In this document: positions 10,501 through 19,600 of the stretch, piece by piece
How positions within the stretch are numbered: position 1 is the stretch's first letter
Layout of the letters: every line of letters begins with the position of its first letter
NCBI GenBank assembly: GCA_964035575.1
Contig: OZ037875.1
Coordinates: forward strand, 1,178,001-1,242,000
Length of the DNA: 64,000 bases
Source of the DNA: Rhynchopus sp. YZ270_cl-10
Taxonomy: Eukaryota; Euglenozoa; Diplonemea; Diplonemida; Diplonemidae
Direction: 5' to 3'
The notes under the pieces: generated by a model
Told to the model about the DNA's origin: nothing
Database searches by the model: none
What the model saw: the letters and a program-made list of their open reading frames with translations, nothing else
Made by a program: the position numbers and the translations under genes

Positions 10501-11215
10501 CGACCGCAACCAAATCGGGTTAACCAGCAAGCACGCTCCCTTAGTCTGGAACAATACAGATGGAACCTGGGCGAACGTAACAGAGGAAATGAAACACCTG
10601 CTCCAATCCACGCTCAGCCGCAGCTCAAAGCGCGCCCATATGAGTCCACACAGCGAACTCATTATAGACTCCGTCTTCCGTCTTGAGTCTCGAGAGCTCT
10701 GGAAAGGGTACACCACACGGAGACAGGAGATCGGGCGCACCACACAGCTTCGCGTCGATGAGGTGGACAGCTCGACACATTGGATGATTGGTGCGGAGCA
10801 CCGCCGCCATGCGAACTACAACGAGCAGTACCTCTTTTTGGGGACCTCAGGCGACGCTATACCCTCATTTGAGACAGGCGAGCTTCCTTTCACAAAGGGA
10901 CGTTTTGGGGACGGTGTGTACCTTGCAGAGAACTCCAGCAAAGCGGACGAACAATGTGTCCCCGATGATGACGGGCTGTGCCACATGATGGTCTGTCTTG
11001 TAACGCTCGGGAACGCTTGCAGCGCTGTGACGGAGATGCCTCGCCTGACCTCACCTCCTTGCACGGAATGCTGCGAAGGGTCGTGCATCCTGCACACCGC
11101 ATCACACAGCGTTGCGGCAGAGACAGGAGGACATTCAGACATCTACCGTGAGTTTGTCTTATACGATGAAGATCAGGTCTATCCATACTACCATGTTACA
11201 TATAGGAGGGAGTGA
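4508..11215 (+). CDS. FYVE-ankyrin-PARP multidomain protein, 2,235 aa
   Basis: One uninterrupted frame from the first ATG after a pyrimidine tract to TGA. Two FYVE-type zinc fingers come first: residues 32-80, and 92-142 with the canonical RLRHNCRRCG core, which predicts binding of phosphatidylinositol 3-phosphate on endosomes. From about 154 to 2010 there are roughly 55 divergent ankyrin-like units of about 33 residues (AL..AA..GD..A...L...GAD) that lack the common TPLH motif. The last 200 residues are a PARP catalytic fold with the GDGVYLAENSSK and REFVLY blocks. Aligned on tankyrase, the H-Y-E triad reads L2111, Y2138, E2215: the NAD-binding histidine is a leucine, so activity may be weak or lost. 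Ankyrin plus PARP is the tankyrase plan; ankyrin plus FYVE is the ANKFY1 plan; the union is unusual. The domain calls are strong, the endosomal scaffold role is inferred. No intron is seen. Confidence 0.93.
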   Translation: MRSSGVSQSDSSTASNVTSNGVTASETYATECTKCAVKFSLLRRQHTCRLCDEVICRGCTDPSRVTAEWGEDTIQTCIDCHTDAWTSHGDACTQCNSAFSVLRLRHNCRRCGRLYCGRCSDGSQPFPCISGGTRTLRVCDHCDSLPVVSATPDMACLKLYLAAVRGDKFTATHLLRSGAGLPLALYTAAARSAGKAFQLLLSVAQDGRLTAVRGALCNAASQKDGQAVSFLVSQKAVPCIHRALSDIACTSDMASMQMIVDMGADPSRALSFADSFAVAGLALIGSNADCALMHAVVRHDASAVQTLQELGADIHIALGWISSGNTSDKGLQPADAVALFVQHGADVDLALSHCASRGDTEAISDLICMAELDSAHITKALRLCASRGDEDATKLLQKRFSAAEMVAIGASVCISKNSVALETLQLCGVDMDLVLGLLLQAGEEVEAVEILVDLGLDMEDALCAAACKGDTQAVTTLTAAGVAISTALLRVASLGSQSGMTELCKAGADVDDAIRLGAQSGNTPAVSTLQLNFNGNLTKVMHLCASQGDTEAVITLHNAGANINDALSNTESEESLQIFLSSGADINQALSLCGTALPLLKAHGDLSIAMTHAASRNDLDALQTLEENGGCVHKALSWGKEWKIFVSRGGDIDVALSYAAGRLDRDAVQLLRERGADALNAALIAASRNDEDAVRLLKEHTDINAALYKSTSNSDAMSVLISIGANPTEALAIAASLGDTEACEILSENADINLAVSSLAGSSDVNAISVLQKFGADLDVALSDAVQGRNSKVWETLLECGADSQKALLMTAGKGDVRAAGVLMQAGADSSIALQNASASGNTAAAAALVNAGADIHKALSFACAVDNETAETTLLSLGADPHTALSWCNPDATLPLLKNGASWDIALSHAAARNDDTAVSFLTPHTDPSEALSWGNIAAFSALIALNADVHLALFHAATRVDRDAMAVLLENGAKIGETLLIAASKGHLRAVKTLRHDGCAELHVALSKAAGLKDHTAVETLILAGAEPARAASNAALRGDTTAAAALLEHGADLSMLLSQASSAGDVLATQTLGLVGADLTLSLAQSASFRDDISIKTLLEAGADISSALDHSASSGDESASKILHQKGADLTAALRRAGSRGDRLAAQTLCIAGAQSDEVLMEAASSDDALAIETLIWAGAEIDVALSHAAAAKDRDAILALQGVGGCVHRALAHGDEEARDHLLAVGGDVDKALALAATMHDITAVHTLCEAGASLNAALSFGYSSSVAPLREEGANVYTAILLAAERCDNAAVLTLKPEVDLSQALHTAASTSPTAVPALVKVGANLHLALSSAASTSLQITPAMTVLCDAGANPNRALSYGKGVRVLIELGADVSRALCFAAARDEEEVMEGLVAEGGDLDTALSFGHMLSNDVLKRAGANPEAAVYIAASRGDNEATEVLRFTGADVNEALCVAACEANDTAMSTLRLGGADIDRALACGNDASIPTLLQAGASLNKGLAHAASTNSFSPHAIETLRAAGAEPSEALSYGLPTSIQELLRLGAGPDHALARAASRNDSNAMTTLAGISNIHKSTALAASWNDSNTVQELQRHGADLDKALGYNIKSAEAFLLNLGADPHKALAFAVSEGVSTELNSAADLNIALAYTAAWGGEAKAMTILQDSGAQLNKALSYAIPKSFTKLVEAGADYDESLALCLSRGDEDSVAKLEGHANIHRSLAFAAADSHDIAITALLSRHADPSTALSHCIPSSFIPLTSLGGDLHKALCIAVADGRPFYHSATLCDEGADVNLALYHAAATGERPTVGRLVAEHSADLLVALVEAAKQNDVKASATLIGEGAGLDEALALGVVASFTFLQAQGAALNSALVHAASKPDYESSEAVCTLIDHGAGVGASLRCASAKGNVYAVIQLHKMGGDIAAALDYAAMHGDSKAVHTLKMAGADVTKAASYAAFRGNALATKTLINAGAHLEQLLDEALQRGDRYAASLLFDRNQIGLTSKHAPLVWNNTDGTWANVTEEMKHLLQSTLSRSSKRAHMSPHSELIIDSVFRLESRELWKGYTTRRQEIGRTTQLRVDEVDSSTHWMIGAEHRRHANYNEQYLFLGTSGDAIPSFETGELPFTKGRFGDGVYLAENSSKADEQCVPDDDGLCHMMVCLVTLGNACSAVTEMPRLTSPPCTECCEGSCILHTASHSVAAETGGHSDIYREFVLYDEDQVYPYYHVTYRRE

Positions 11216-12286
11216 GAGTGAGAGGGGGAGGGGGAGGGGGAGGGGGAGAGGGTGTTTTATTGTGCTTTTTTATTCCTAGCTTTGAAAGAGAAATGGTAGG
11301 AGGTACGGTCGTCAATTCATCCCTGAAACAGGAGGATTGTGTCAACGAAAACAACTTCTACCAATCCTACTATGGTTTTCTTGGCGTTAGATGTGTTGTC
11401 TTTCGCTTGAATTTTGTGTTTTTGGAAAAAAATGCTTTATTTGGAGAGGGGGGAAAGGGAGGGAGGGAGGGAGGGGGAACTGGCCAAAAATGCTCAAAAC
11501 TTTTGAGAGACAGACGTCTTTCGTGGATGAGGGGGGTGGGGGTAGGGCAATATTTTTTTCTGCAAAAAAGAAGCATCTCCACTGTATCATGAAGTTGCGC
11601 CCACAGAGGCGCTTTTGGCACTTCAAAGTTTTTTTTGTTTTGTTTCGTTTTCAGCGGCTTATGCGCCTCGTCTTTTTGTAGGGTCACCAGGTGTGTTAAT
11701 CCCTCTTTGCTGCGTGGTGTCATTAGTTGTTAGCTCTTCAAAATTTGAAATAATAGTATGGGCTTTTGCTCTTATGTGCGTGTATGTTTTCGCTTTTTGC
11801 TGGGAGGGGTATCTTTTAAAAGCTATAGTTTGTTATTGCTTATTTTGCTCGTTGTTCGTTTTTCTCATTTATTGCTGTCATCTCATTGTGTGTGTGTTTT
11901 TCCTTAGTTTTCTGGCCCGAATGGGGGGTTTTTTATGACATTTTTAGAAACGTTGAAAACCGAGACCGATCGGGTGATATTTGTCGACGTACGGGGTGAC
12001 TTCGCGCACCCCCAGCTATTTTAGTGACAAAAATGTGTTGCACGAGAGAAAATATTCATTGTTCAAAGTGTTATTATGTTGCACACTTTCAAATATTTTC
12101 TTCTTTTTTTGTGATCAAGGTGACTAAAACATCGTTTCTCTTTGAAACTGTTGTAAGGGTTAAAAAAAGATATGAATACCACTCTCTCGATATGCACTGT
12201 TTCGCTCACAAACTGATTCTGCTCAATGCTATAAAACGTCCTGATTTAGAGCATTTGACCTCCTTTTTTAAAGTCAATTTGACGAT
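11216..12286. other. Intergenic region after the FYVE-ankyrin-PARP gene
   Basis: It starts with a GGGGGA-type purine microsatellite (11224-11250) just after the stop, then T-rich sequence with no coding-like frame. A family C motif (GCACGAGAG) lies at 12040-12048, and a partial family A start (AAGGTGACTAAAAC) at 12117-12130. An imperfect hairpin GGGGTG/CACCCC lies at 11993-12012. Confidence 0.6.
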
Positions 12287-12316
12287 ATGACCTAAGCAGA
12301 GAAGCTTTGGGATCAT
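12287..12316 (+). repeat. Hairpin family A copy
   Basis: ATGA and CCTAAGC, loop AGAGAA, then GCTTTGG, GA and TCAT, pairing with one T-T mismatch. It is followed by CTTACC, matching the CTTA that follows other copies. It lies between the first and second genes. Confidence 0.5.
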
Positions 12317-12420
12317 CTTACCATTTTTTTCTTTGAGTGTGATCAAGGTAGGAGGTGAGGTTCGTCGCAATAAGTCTTTTTTGTTCTTTTCTTCCCCCAT
12401 CCCCGCCCCAATGCTGTCAT

Positions 12421-12550
12421 CTGAATTTCAGGCAAAATCAGGTGGTAACTGGTGGGTTACAAGTGAGGTACAAGTGGGTTACATGTAACAAAAGTTACAT
12501 GTAACTCCACTTGTAACCCCACTTGTAACACCCGTTACTTCACCGTCGTG
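12421..12550. mobile_element. Partial copy of the 229-bp inverted-repeat element
   Basis: It shares GTTACATGTAAC palindromes, the phrase CCCGTTACTTCACCGTCGTG and the CAGGCAAAATCAGGTGG segment with 951-1179, but the left terminal repeat is missing. A different inverted-repeat element begins 2 bp downstream, which suggests insertion at or beside the end of this one. Confidence 0.5.
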
Positions 12551-12552
12551 TG

Positions 12553-12781
12553 CACGGTGGACTCTTTCTGGAAAAGGGCAACTTAAAAAGAGGTCCAACG
12601 AGAGGGAGAATACTCCGTGGTGGCAGAGGCGAGCCGGAGGCCCGCCTCTAGTGAGGAAAGCTGCGCTCCTGCTGACCGTGCCTATCCTCAACCCGCTCAA
12701 GGTCCAACGAGAGGGAGTCCCGACTCCCCCTTTTTGGAACTCCGGAATATAGTTGCCCTATCCCAGAAAGAGTCCACCGTG
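12553..12781. mobile_element. Inverted-repeat element (MITE-like), 229 bp
   Basis: The terminal inverted repeats begin CACGGTGGACTCTTTCTGG, identical for 19 bp and with two mismatches over 31. TG flanks both ends and may be the target duplication. The interior holds two direct copies of GGTCCAACGAGAGGGAG and encodes nothing. Family assignment (Tc1/mariner-like or CACTA-like) is unresolved. Confidence 0.65.
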
Positions 12782-13121
12782 TGACAATCCATTGGTGTTA
12801 TTCGAAAAACCCCCCTTTTTTTTGCCATAGCTCGAAAGATGTGTTATTCGAACTTTGCGGGTTTGCCGACCCGATCTTTTTTAGAACCGAAATGCTGGGG
12901 GGGGGAAAGTTCTTTTGTATTTCTCTTCATTTTTTTTCCGAATGCGAAGAAATGCGAAGAAGACTCTTTGCACGCTATGACCGATACCCCCCTCCGCTAT
13001 TTCGCGGTATATCTTGATTTTAATGAAAAGAGGTTATTCACGAGCACTAATCAGTGTAAAAAAAAGAGCTATTTTTTTTTGTGTTGGATCTCAGTGTCTT
13101 ATCCAGGAATCCAGATTTTAA

Positions 13122-13300
13122 GTTTGGGGGGGGTCAGTTTGTTATTTTGCCCAATTTTTTTTTCAGCACGACCAGGGAAGACATTGGGAACATAGTGAAC
13201 TTGTATGGTTTTTTTTTTGCGGAGCAAAAAAAAAACAATATAAATGGCGCCGCAGGCGAAAAATTTTTTGGGAACGGTGTAAAAATATAGCTTTTTACAC
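13122..13300 (+). repeat. Dispersed repeat carrying GC mini-hairpins
   Basis: A GGGGGGTCAG start, ACATTGGGAACATAG, then T6GC-GGA-GCA6, GGCGCCGCAGGCG and the hairpin GTGTAAAAA/CTTTTTACAC. The same order of parts recurs at 57782-57915, 52747-52890 and 58405-58510, and inverted at 40599-40740. No terminal repeats or coding content were seen. Confidence 0.6.
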
Positions 13301-13561
13301 CACGCCGAGTAAACACCTCACAACCCAGCTGGGAAAACTGACCCCCCCCACCGGCCCAAATTTCCGGCGAAAATTTGGGGGGGGTCACTGACCCCCCCCA
13401 ACCGGCCCAAAAAATACACTGTTGGATCTTGCTCCTCACCGCCCCGTTTTTTTAGTGATTTTCTGAACGTCAGAAAGAGGGAGGAGCTTGTCCACAGGAT
13501 CTGTCCGGTACGTTGTTGAATTGCTGTTTTTACACAATGTTTCTCGTGAAGCCGTTCAGCT

Positions 13562-13605
13562 GCTTTCTCTTCATATTTCCTCTCTTCCTCCATCCATCTC
13601 CACAG
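13562..13605 (+). promoter_or_regulatory. Likely splice acceptor in the leader of the giant gene
   Basis: A 40-nt pyrimidine-rich tract ends in CACAG at 13605, 79 nt before the ATG. It has the form of a 3' splice site for a leader exon, either cis or trans; no donor was identified. Confidence 0.35.
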
Positions 13606-13684
13606 TGAATACACACCCCTCGATTTACAACTCAACTCGTGAAAGAGAGAGAGAAAACGCAAAAGAGTTGTTGTTTTTTTCATA

Positions 13685-16600
13685 ATGGGCTCGCTCGCAC
13701 GAGGTGCGTTATTGATAGCAGCAGTGGTGCAATGCCAGGCTGTGTGCGATCATGCGACGCAGGCACTGTGCAGTGCAGACGTTGCGTGTCTGTGGAACCC
13801 TGCGTGGTACCCGAACCTTTGTGCGGAGGACCCCTGCAGGCTGCAGTTGGGGCAGACTGCGTGCGGTGCGTCTGCAGTGACGATGCCTGTTCCCTGCCAG
13901 AACACTCCGGGGAATGACGACTTCTGCACGATCGATGCCTGCACATACGACAGCCTGGCGACGCCCAGCTGCCACGTTCAGCACTGCATGCACTTTGACA
14001 AGGCTTCGTGCCTTGCAAGCACCGGGCACTGCAAATGGGCTGCACCGGCTGGCATGACAGACGCAGACGTCGCAAAGCTGCCAAAGGCACAGCAGTTGGC
14101 TTACTGCATGGAGGACCACTGTGTGGGTCTGACAGGGCAGGCTGCGTGTGCGGCGCAGAACGGGTGTGCGTGGAGTGGGAGCAAGTGTGCGATGACAAAC
14201 TGCGCGCACCATGCGGACGAGAAGGACTGCGACCACGACCTGAGCTGCCACTACGATGTGGGTGCAGGGCTGTGCAAGGCAACGGCGTGCAGTGCGGTGA
14301 CGTCTGCTGCGAACTGCCACCTCGACAAGGCGTGCATGTGGGATGCGTCGAAGGTGTGTGTGCCAAAGACCTGTGAAAAGCACAACACGCCACCCCAAAG
14401 GTGTGCCTGCACAGATGACCCGGACTGCAAGTGGCACATCGGAGCCACAGGGAGCTACTGTGTGGACCCTCTGTACGACGCGTGCCCGGATCTCGACATT
14501 GCCTTTGTGCTGGACGGGTCTGGTTCGATGTCGCGTTCCTTCGGACGCCACAACCACGGCTTCTACGGGCTGATGGAGATCATGCGTGACTGGATGAAGA
14601 CTGTGCCACTGACGGGAGACGACCACACGAAGGGTGCAAGCATCGACTCGAAGGGGAAGGGGTTCCGTATCACCTTCATCCAGTTCTCGAAGGCGAATGC
14701 CCGTCCTGATGAGGACCACCCGACGAACTGTGCGGTTGGTGCCTGCACAGATGGGCACCTGTCAGGACGGAGAGACGAGCTGAACGGGGACATTACCTGG
14801 CATGAGAACAACTACCAGTCGCAGTGGACATACCTGCACGACGCACTGAACGACGTGGCAGACAACACGTTCACTGTGGCACAAAGCCCGACGTGGAGGG
14901 ACCACATTGTGATCATCATTGCGGACGGAGGTATCACAGACAACGACGGTGACGCGTGCTGCCCGTGGGCGTGTGGCGACAGGCGCTGCATCGACCCCTA
15001 CTGGAGACCTGCCTACAAGACGAGCCTGAGCACTGCGCAGGAGAAGCTGCGCAAGGAGGCGGTCACTGTGTTTGGTATTGTGATGCGCCGGTTCGCAAAG
15101 CACACCTTCCAGGACGACAACGCGCAGGCGAAGCTGACACCGCTTGTGACAGCGCCCACGGACGATCACTTCATGAACCTGATGCTTGACGAGATCCCGA
15201 CTGCTGTTCTGACGAAACTGTGCGACCCGAACAGCAAGTTTGGGAAGGCCCTTGCGAAGCCCACTGCGGTCAGCGCGTGCCCTGCGAAGACGACACAGGA
15301 CACCTGTAAGAAGGACGCGACGTGCCAGTGGGACGCGGCGTTGGGCAGCTGTGGGGAGTCTGTGTGCTTTGCGTTGTGCGATGCAGCGAAGTGCGCTGCG
15401 AACACTGCGTGTGTCTGGGCAGGTGACAGATGCGACCTGAAGCCCCCGGGCTGCAAGGACCTGAAGACCGATGTCGCGTGCAAGGGGAACACGAACTGTG
15501 TGTGGGATCCGGTGTGGGCGAAGAACGGCTGTGTTGACAACCCGTGTGTGAAGGTGGCAGGGCAGGTCGCGTGCGACGCACACGTGCAGCCCATGCCTGC
15601 CTGTGTAGCACCCGCAGGTGACCCAGACTACTGCGACCTGCAGACCTGTACCTACACAAAGGACAACAAATGCGAGATCACCAAGTGTCTTGAGGACACA
15701 AAGGGTCGCTGCGAGACAAAGGACCCCACCTGCGCATGGGTGCCACCAGCAACCCTCCCTGCCGGCCCCACATCCACCCTTGTCGGCTTCTGCGACAAGA
15801 AGCGCTGTACAACAGCGGACCAGGCGGTGTGCACAAAGGACGATGCGTGCAAGTGGGACGGCGGGAAGTGTGTTGAAACCGAATGTGCGAAGCACAGAGA
15901 CGAGAAGGACTGCGACCAGGACCCGAAGTGCCACATGGACCTGACGCAGGACCCGCAGGTCTGCAAGGAGACCAACTGTGCGCAGCACAGTACAAACAGC
16001 ACCTGTGATGCGGACACGAAGTGCATGGCCGCACACATGGGCGGGGCAGACGTGTGCATCCCGAAGACGTGTGACAAGCACGACGCCAAGTGCCCCTGCG
16101 ACCAGGACCCTGACTGTGCCTGGCACCATGGCCCCAAAGGCTCCTTCTGCGCCTCACCACGCTACAGCAACTGCCCGGACCTGGACATTGCCTTTGTACT
16201 GGACGGGTCTGGCTCCATGAGACGCTCCTTCGGACGCCACAGCCACGGCTTCTACGGGCTGATGGAGATCCTGCGTGACTGGATGATGACTGTGCCACTG
16301 ACGGGGGACGACCACACTGTGGGTGCCGGGGCGAAGCGCGACACCGGGTTCCGTATCACCTTTGTCCAGTTCTCGAAGGCGAATGCCCGTCCTGAAGAGG
16401 ACCACCCGACGAACTGTGCCATTGGTGCCTGCACGAACGGGCTGCTCTCAGGACGCAGAGACGAGCTCCAGGGGGACATCACGTGGCATGAGAACAACTA
16501 CCAGGCACAGTGGACGTACCTGCACGACGCACTGCTGGACGTGGCGGACACGACGTTCCTCCCAGCAAACAGCCCTTCGTGGAGGGACCACGTTGTGATC

Positions 16601-19600
16601 ATCATTGCGGACGGAGGGCTGACGGATTACGATGGTGACGCGTGCTGCGGTGGAGCCTGCAACGGGTGGTGCCGCGACAGGTCGTGGAAAGCTGCGTACA
16701 AGACGACCCTCGACACTGCGCAGGAGAAGCTGCGCAAGGAGGCGGTCACTGTGTTTGGTATTGTGATGCGCCGCTTCGCAAAGCACACCTTCCAGGACGA
16801 CAACGCAGAGGCAAAGCTGACACCACTCGTCACGGAGCCCAAGGACGAGCACTTCATGAACCTGATGCTTGACGAGATTCCGACTGCTGTTCTTACGCAA
16901 CTGTGCGACCCGAACAGCAAGTTTGGGAAGGCCCTTGTGACAAAGGGGCCCGGGTGTGCGGGGAACCTGCTGGAGGCGGACTGCAAGGCAGACCATGCAT
17001 GCCACTGGGACAACAAGGTGTGTGCTGATTCGACGTGCTACCAGCACTGCTCTGAGGCTGTGTGCAAGGCAAACGCGCCTGTGAAGTGCGCGTGGACGGG
17101 GAAGATGTGTGTGGAGGACCCTGGCTGTGTGGCGAAGACTGCAGTGGACTGCAAGGCGGACGCGACCTGTCTGTGGGATCCGGTGTGGGGGAAGGATGGC
17201 TGTGTCGACAACCCGTGTGTGGATGTGAAGAAGGACACATGCGCTGCGGTGGGCGCAACCATCCCCGACCCGTGCTCGCCGCCTGCGGGTGACCCGGACT
17301 TCTGCAAGCTGGACGTGTGCCACGTTGCAGCACCCGGCGACAAATGCGAAGTGAAGGAGTGCCTCGAGGACACACAGGGACGCTGCGAAAAGGACCCCCT
17401 CTGCAAGTGGGTGCCGCCAGCAACAACACCCCCCGCACCTGTCTCCACATCCACCCTTGTCGGCTTCTGCGACAAGAAGCGCTGTACAACAGCGGACCAG
17501 GTGCTGTGCACAAAGGACGATGCGTGCAAGTGGGACGGCGGGAAGTGTGTTGAGACCGAATGTGCGAAGCACAAAGACGAGAAGGACTGCGACCAGGACC
17601 CGAAGTGCCACATGGACCTGACGCAGGACCCGCAGGTCTGCAAGGAGACCGTCTGTGCGAAACACGGCACCCAGCAGCCTTGCGACGCCGATGGGAAATG
17701 CATGTGGACGAAGGTCAACGGGGCTGACGTCTGCGTGCCGAAGACCTGTGAGAAGCACAACTTGAAGTGCGACTGCGACAAGGACGCAGACTGCAAGTGG
17801 CACCACGGACAGGGGAGCGCGCAGTGTGTTGCGACTGTGTACGACACGTGCCCGGACCTGGATATTGCCTTTGTGCTGGACGGGTCTGGTTCGATGTCGC
17901 GTTCCTTCGGACGCCACAACCACGGCTTCTACGGGCTGATGGAGATCATGCGTGACTGGATGATGACTGTGCCGCTGACGGGAGACGACCACACGAAGGG
18001 TGCAAGCATCACCTCAAAGGGGAAGGGCCTGCGCATGACGTTCATCCAGTTCTCGAAGGCGAATGCTCGTCCTGATGAGGACCACCCGATGGGGTGCAAA
18101 GTCGGGCAGTGCAGTGACGGGCTGCTTTCGGGACGCAGAGACGAGCTTCAGGGGGACATTACCTGGCATGAGAACAACTATCAGCGCCACTGGACGTACC
18201 TGCACGACGCACTGAACGACATTGCAGACCACACGTTTGTTGCGTCACAGAGCCCGTCGTGGAGGGACCACGTTGTGATCATCTTTGCGGACGGAGGGCT
18301 GACGGACTACGACGGTGACGCGTGCTGCCCGTGGGCGTGTGGCGACAGGCGCTGCATGGACAGAAGCTGGAGACCTGCGTACAGAACGTCGCTCGACGAT
18401 GCACAGAAGAAGCTCCGCACAGAGAACGTGCTCGTGCTTGGGGTGGTGATCCGCCGGTTCGCAAAGCACACCTTCCAGGACGACAACGCGCAGACGAAGC
18501 TGACACCGCTTGTGACGGAGCCCGCATCCGAGCACTTCATGAACCTGATGCTTGACGAGATCCAGAGCAAGATGCTGACATCGCTGTGCGACCCGAACAG
18601 CATTTTCGGGAAGGCGGTGAAGCGCGAGACTGGGTGCAAGCAGTTTGACAACAAGCAGGCCTGCAAGCTGGACAAGGGGTGCAACTGGGAGGCCAGCAAA
18701 TGTGTCGACTCGAAGTGCTATGTGAACTGCGAGGAGAAGACCTGCAAGACGGACCCCACGTGCACGTGGTCGCCGACAGACTCCGTGTGCACGGAGAAGG
18801 AGACCTGCAGAGAGAAGGACCTGGCCAAGTGCAAGGACGACAAGAACTGTCTGTGGGACGTTGTGTGGGGGAAGGACGCCTGTGTCGACAACCCGTGTGT
18901 GGACAAGAAGGGGGCAGACGCATGCCACAATGTGGCCGTGACAGTGCCGACACCATGCACACCGCCAGCATCAGACCCAGACTACTGCAAGCTGGATGTC
19001 TGCCTCCTCTCGAAGAACGACACCTGCACCGTGCAGAAGTGTCTGCACGACGCCAAGGGCAGGTGTGAAGCCGAAAAGGACTGCGAGTGGAAACCAGCAA
19101 GTGGCATTCTCCCAACAGGCCCTCCCGCCACTCTGGTGGGCTTCTGCAAGCCGAAGGAGTGCATCCACACGACCAAGGATGTATGTGAGAAGGACGACGT
19201 GTGTGAGTGGAAGAACGGCGTGTGCGTCGAGGACGAGTGTGTGAAGCTTCCGAACGAGAAGGAGTGCGACGCAAACCCGAAGTGCCACATGAACACGTCG
19301 ACGGTGCCGGAGAAGTGCAAGAAGACGGAGTGTGCGAAGTGGGACACACAGGTGCCCTGCAACAACGACACGAAGTGCATGTTCAACGCTGCCAAGGTGT
19401 GTGTGCCGAAGACATGTGAGAAGCACGGGGCACGGTGCGACTGCCAGGAGGACCCCGACTGTGCCTGGCACCACGCCGGTGCGAAGTCTGCGTGCACGTC
19501 GCCGCACTTTGACGCGTGCCCGGACATGGACATTGCCTTCCTCATTGACGGGTCTGGTTCGATGCAGCGCAGGTTTGGTGCACACGCACACGGCTTCTAC

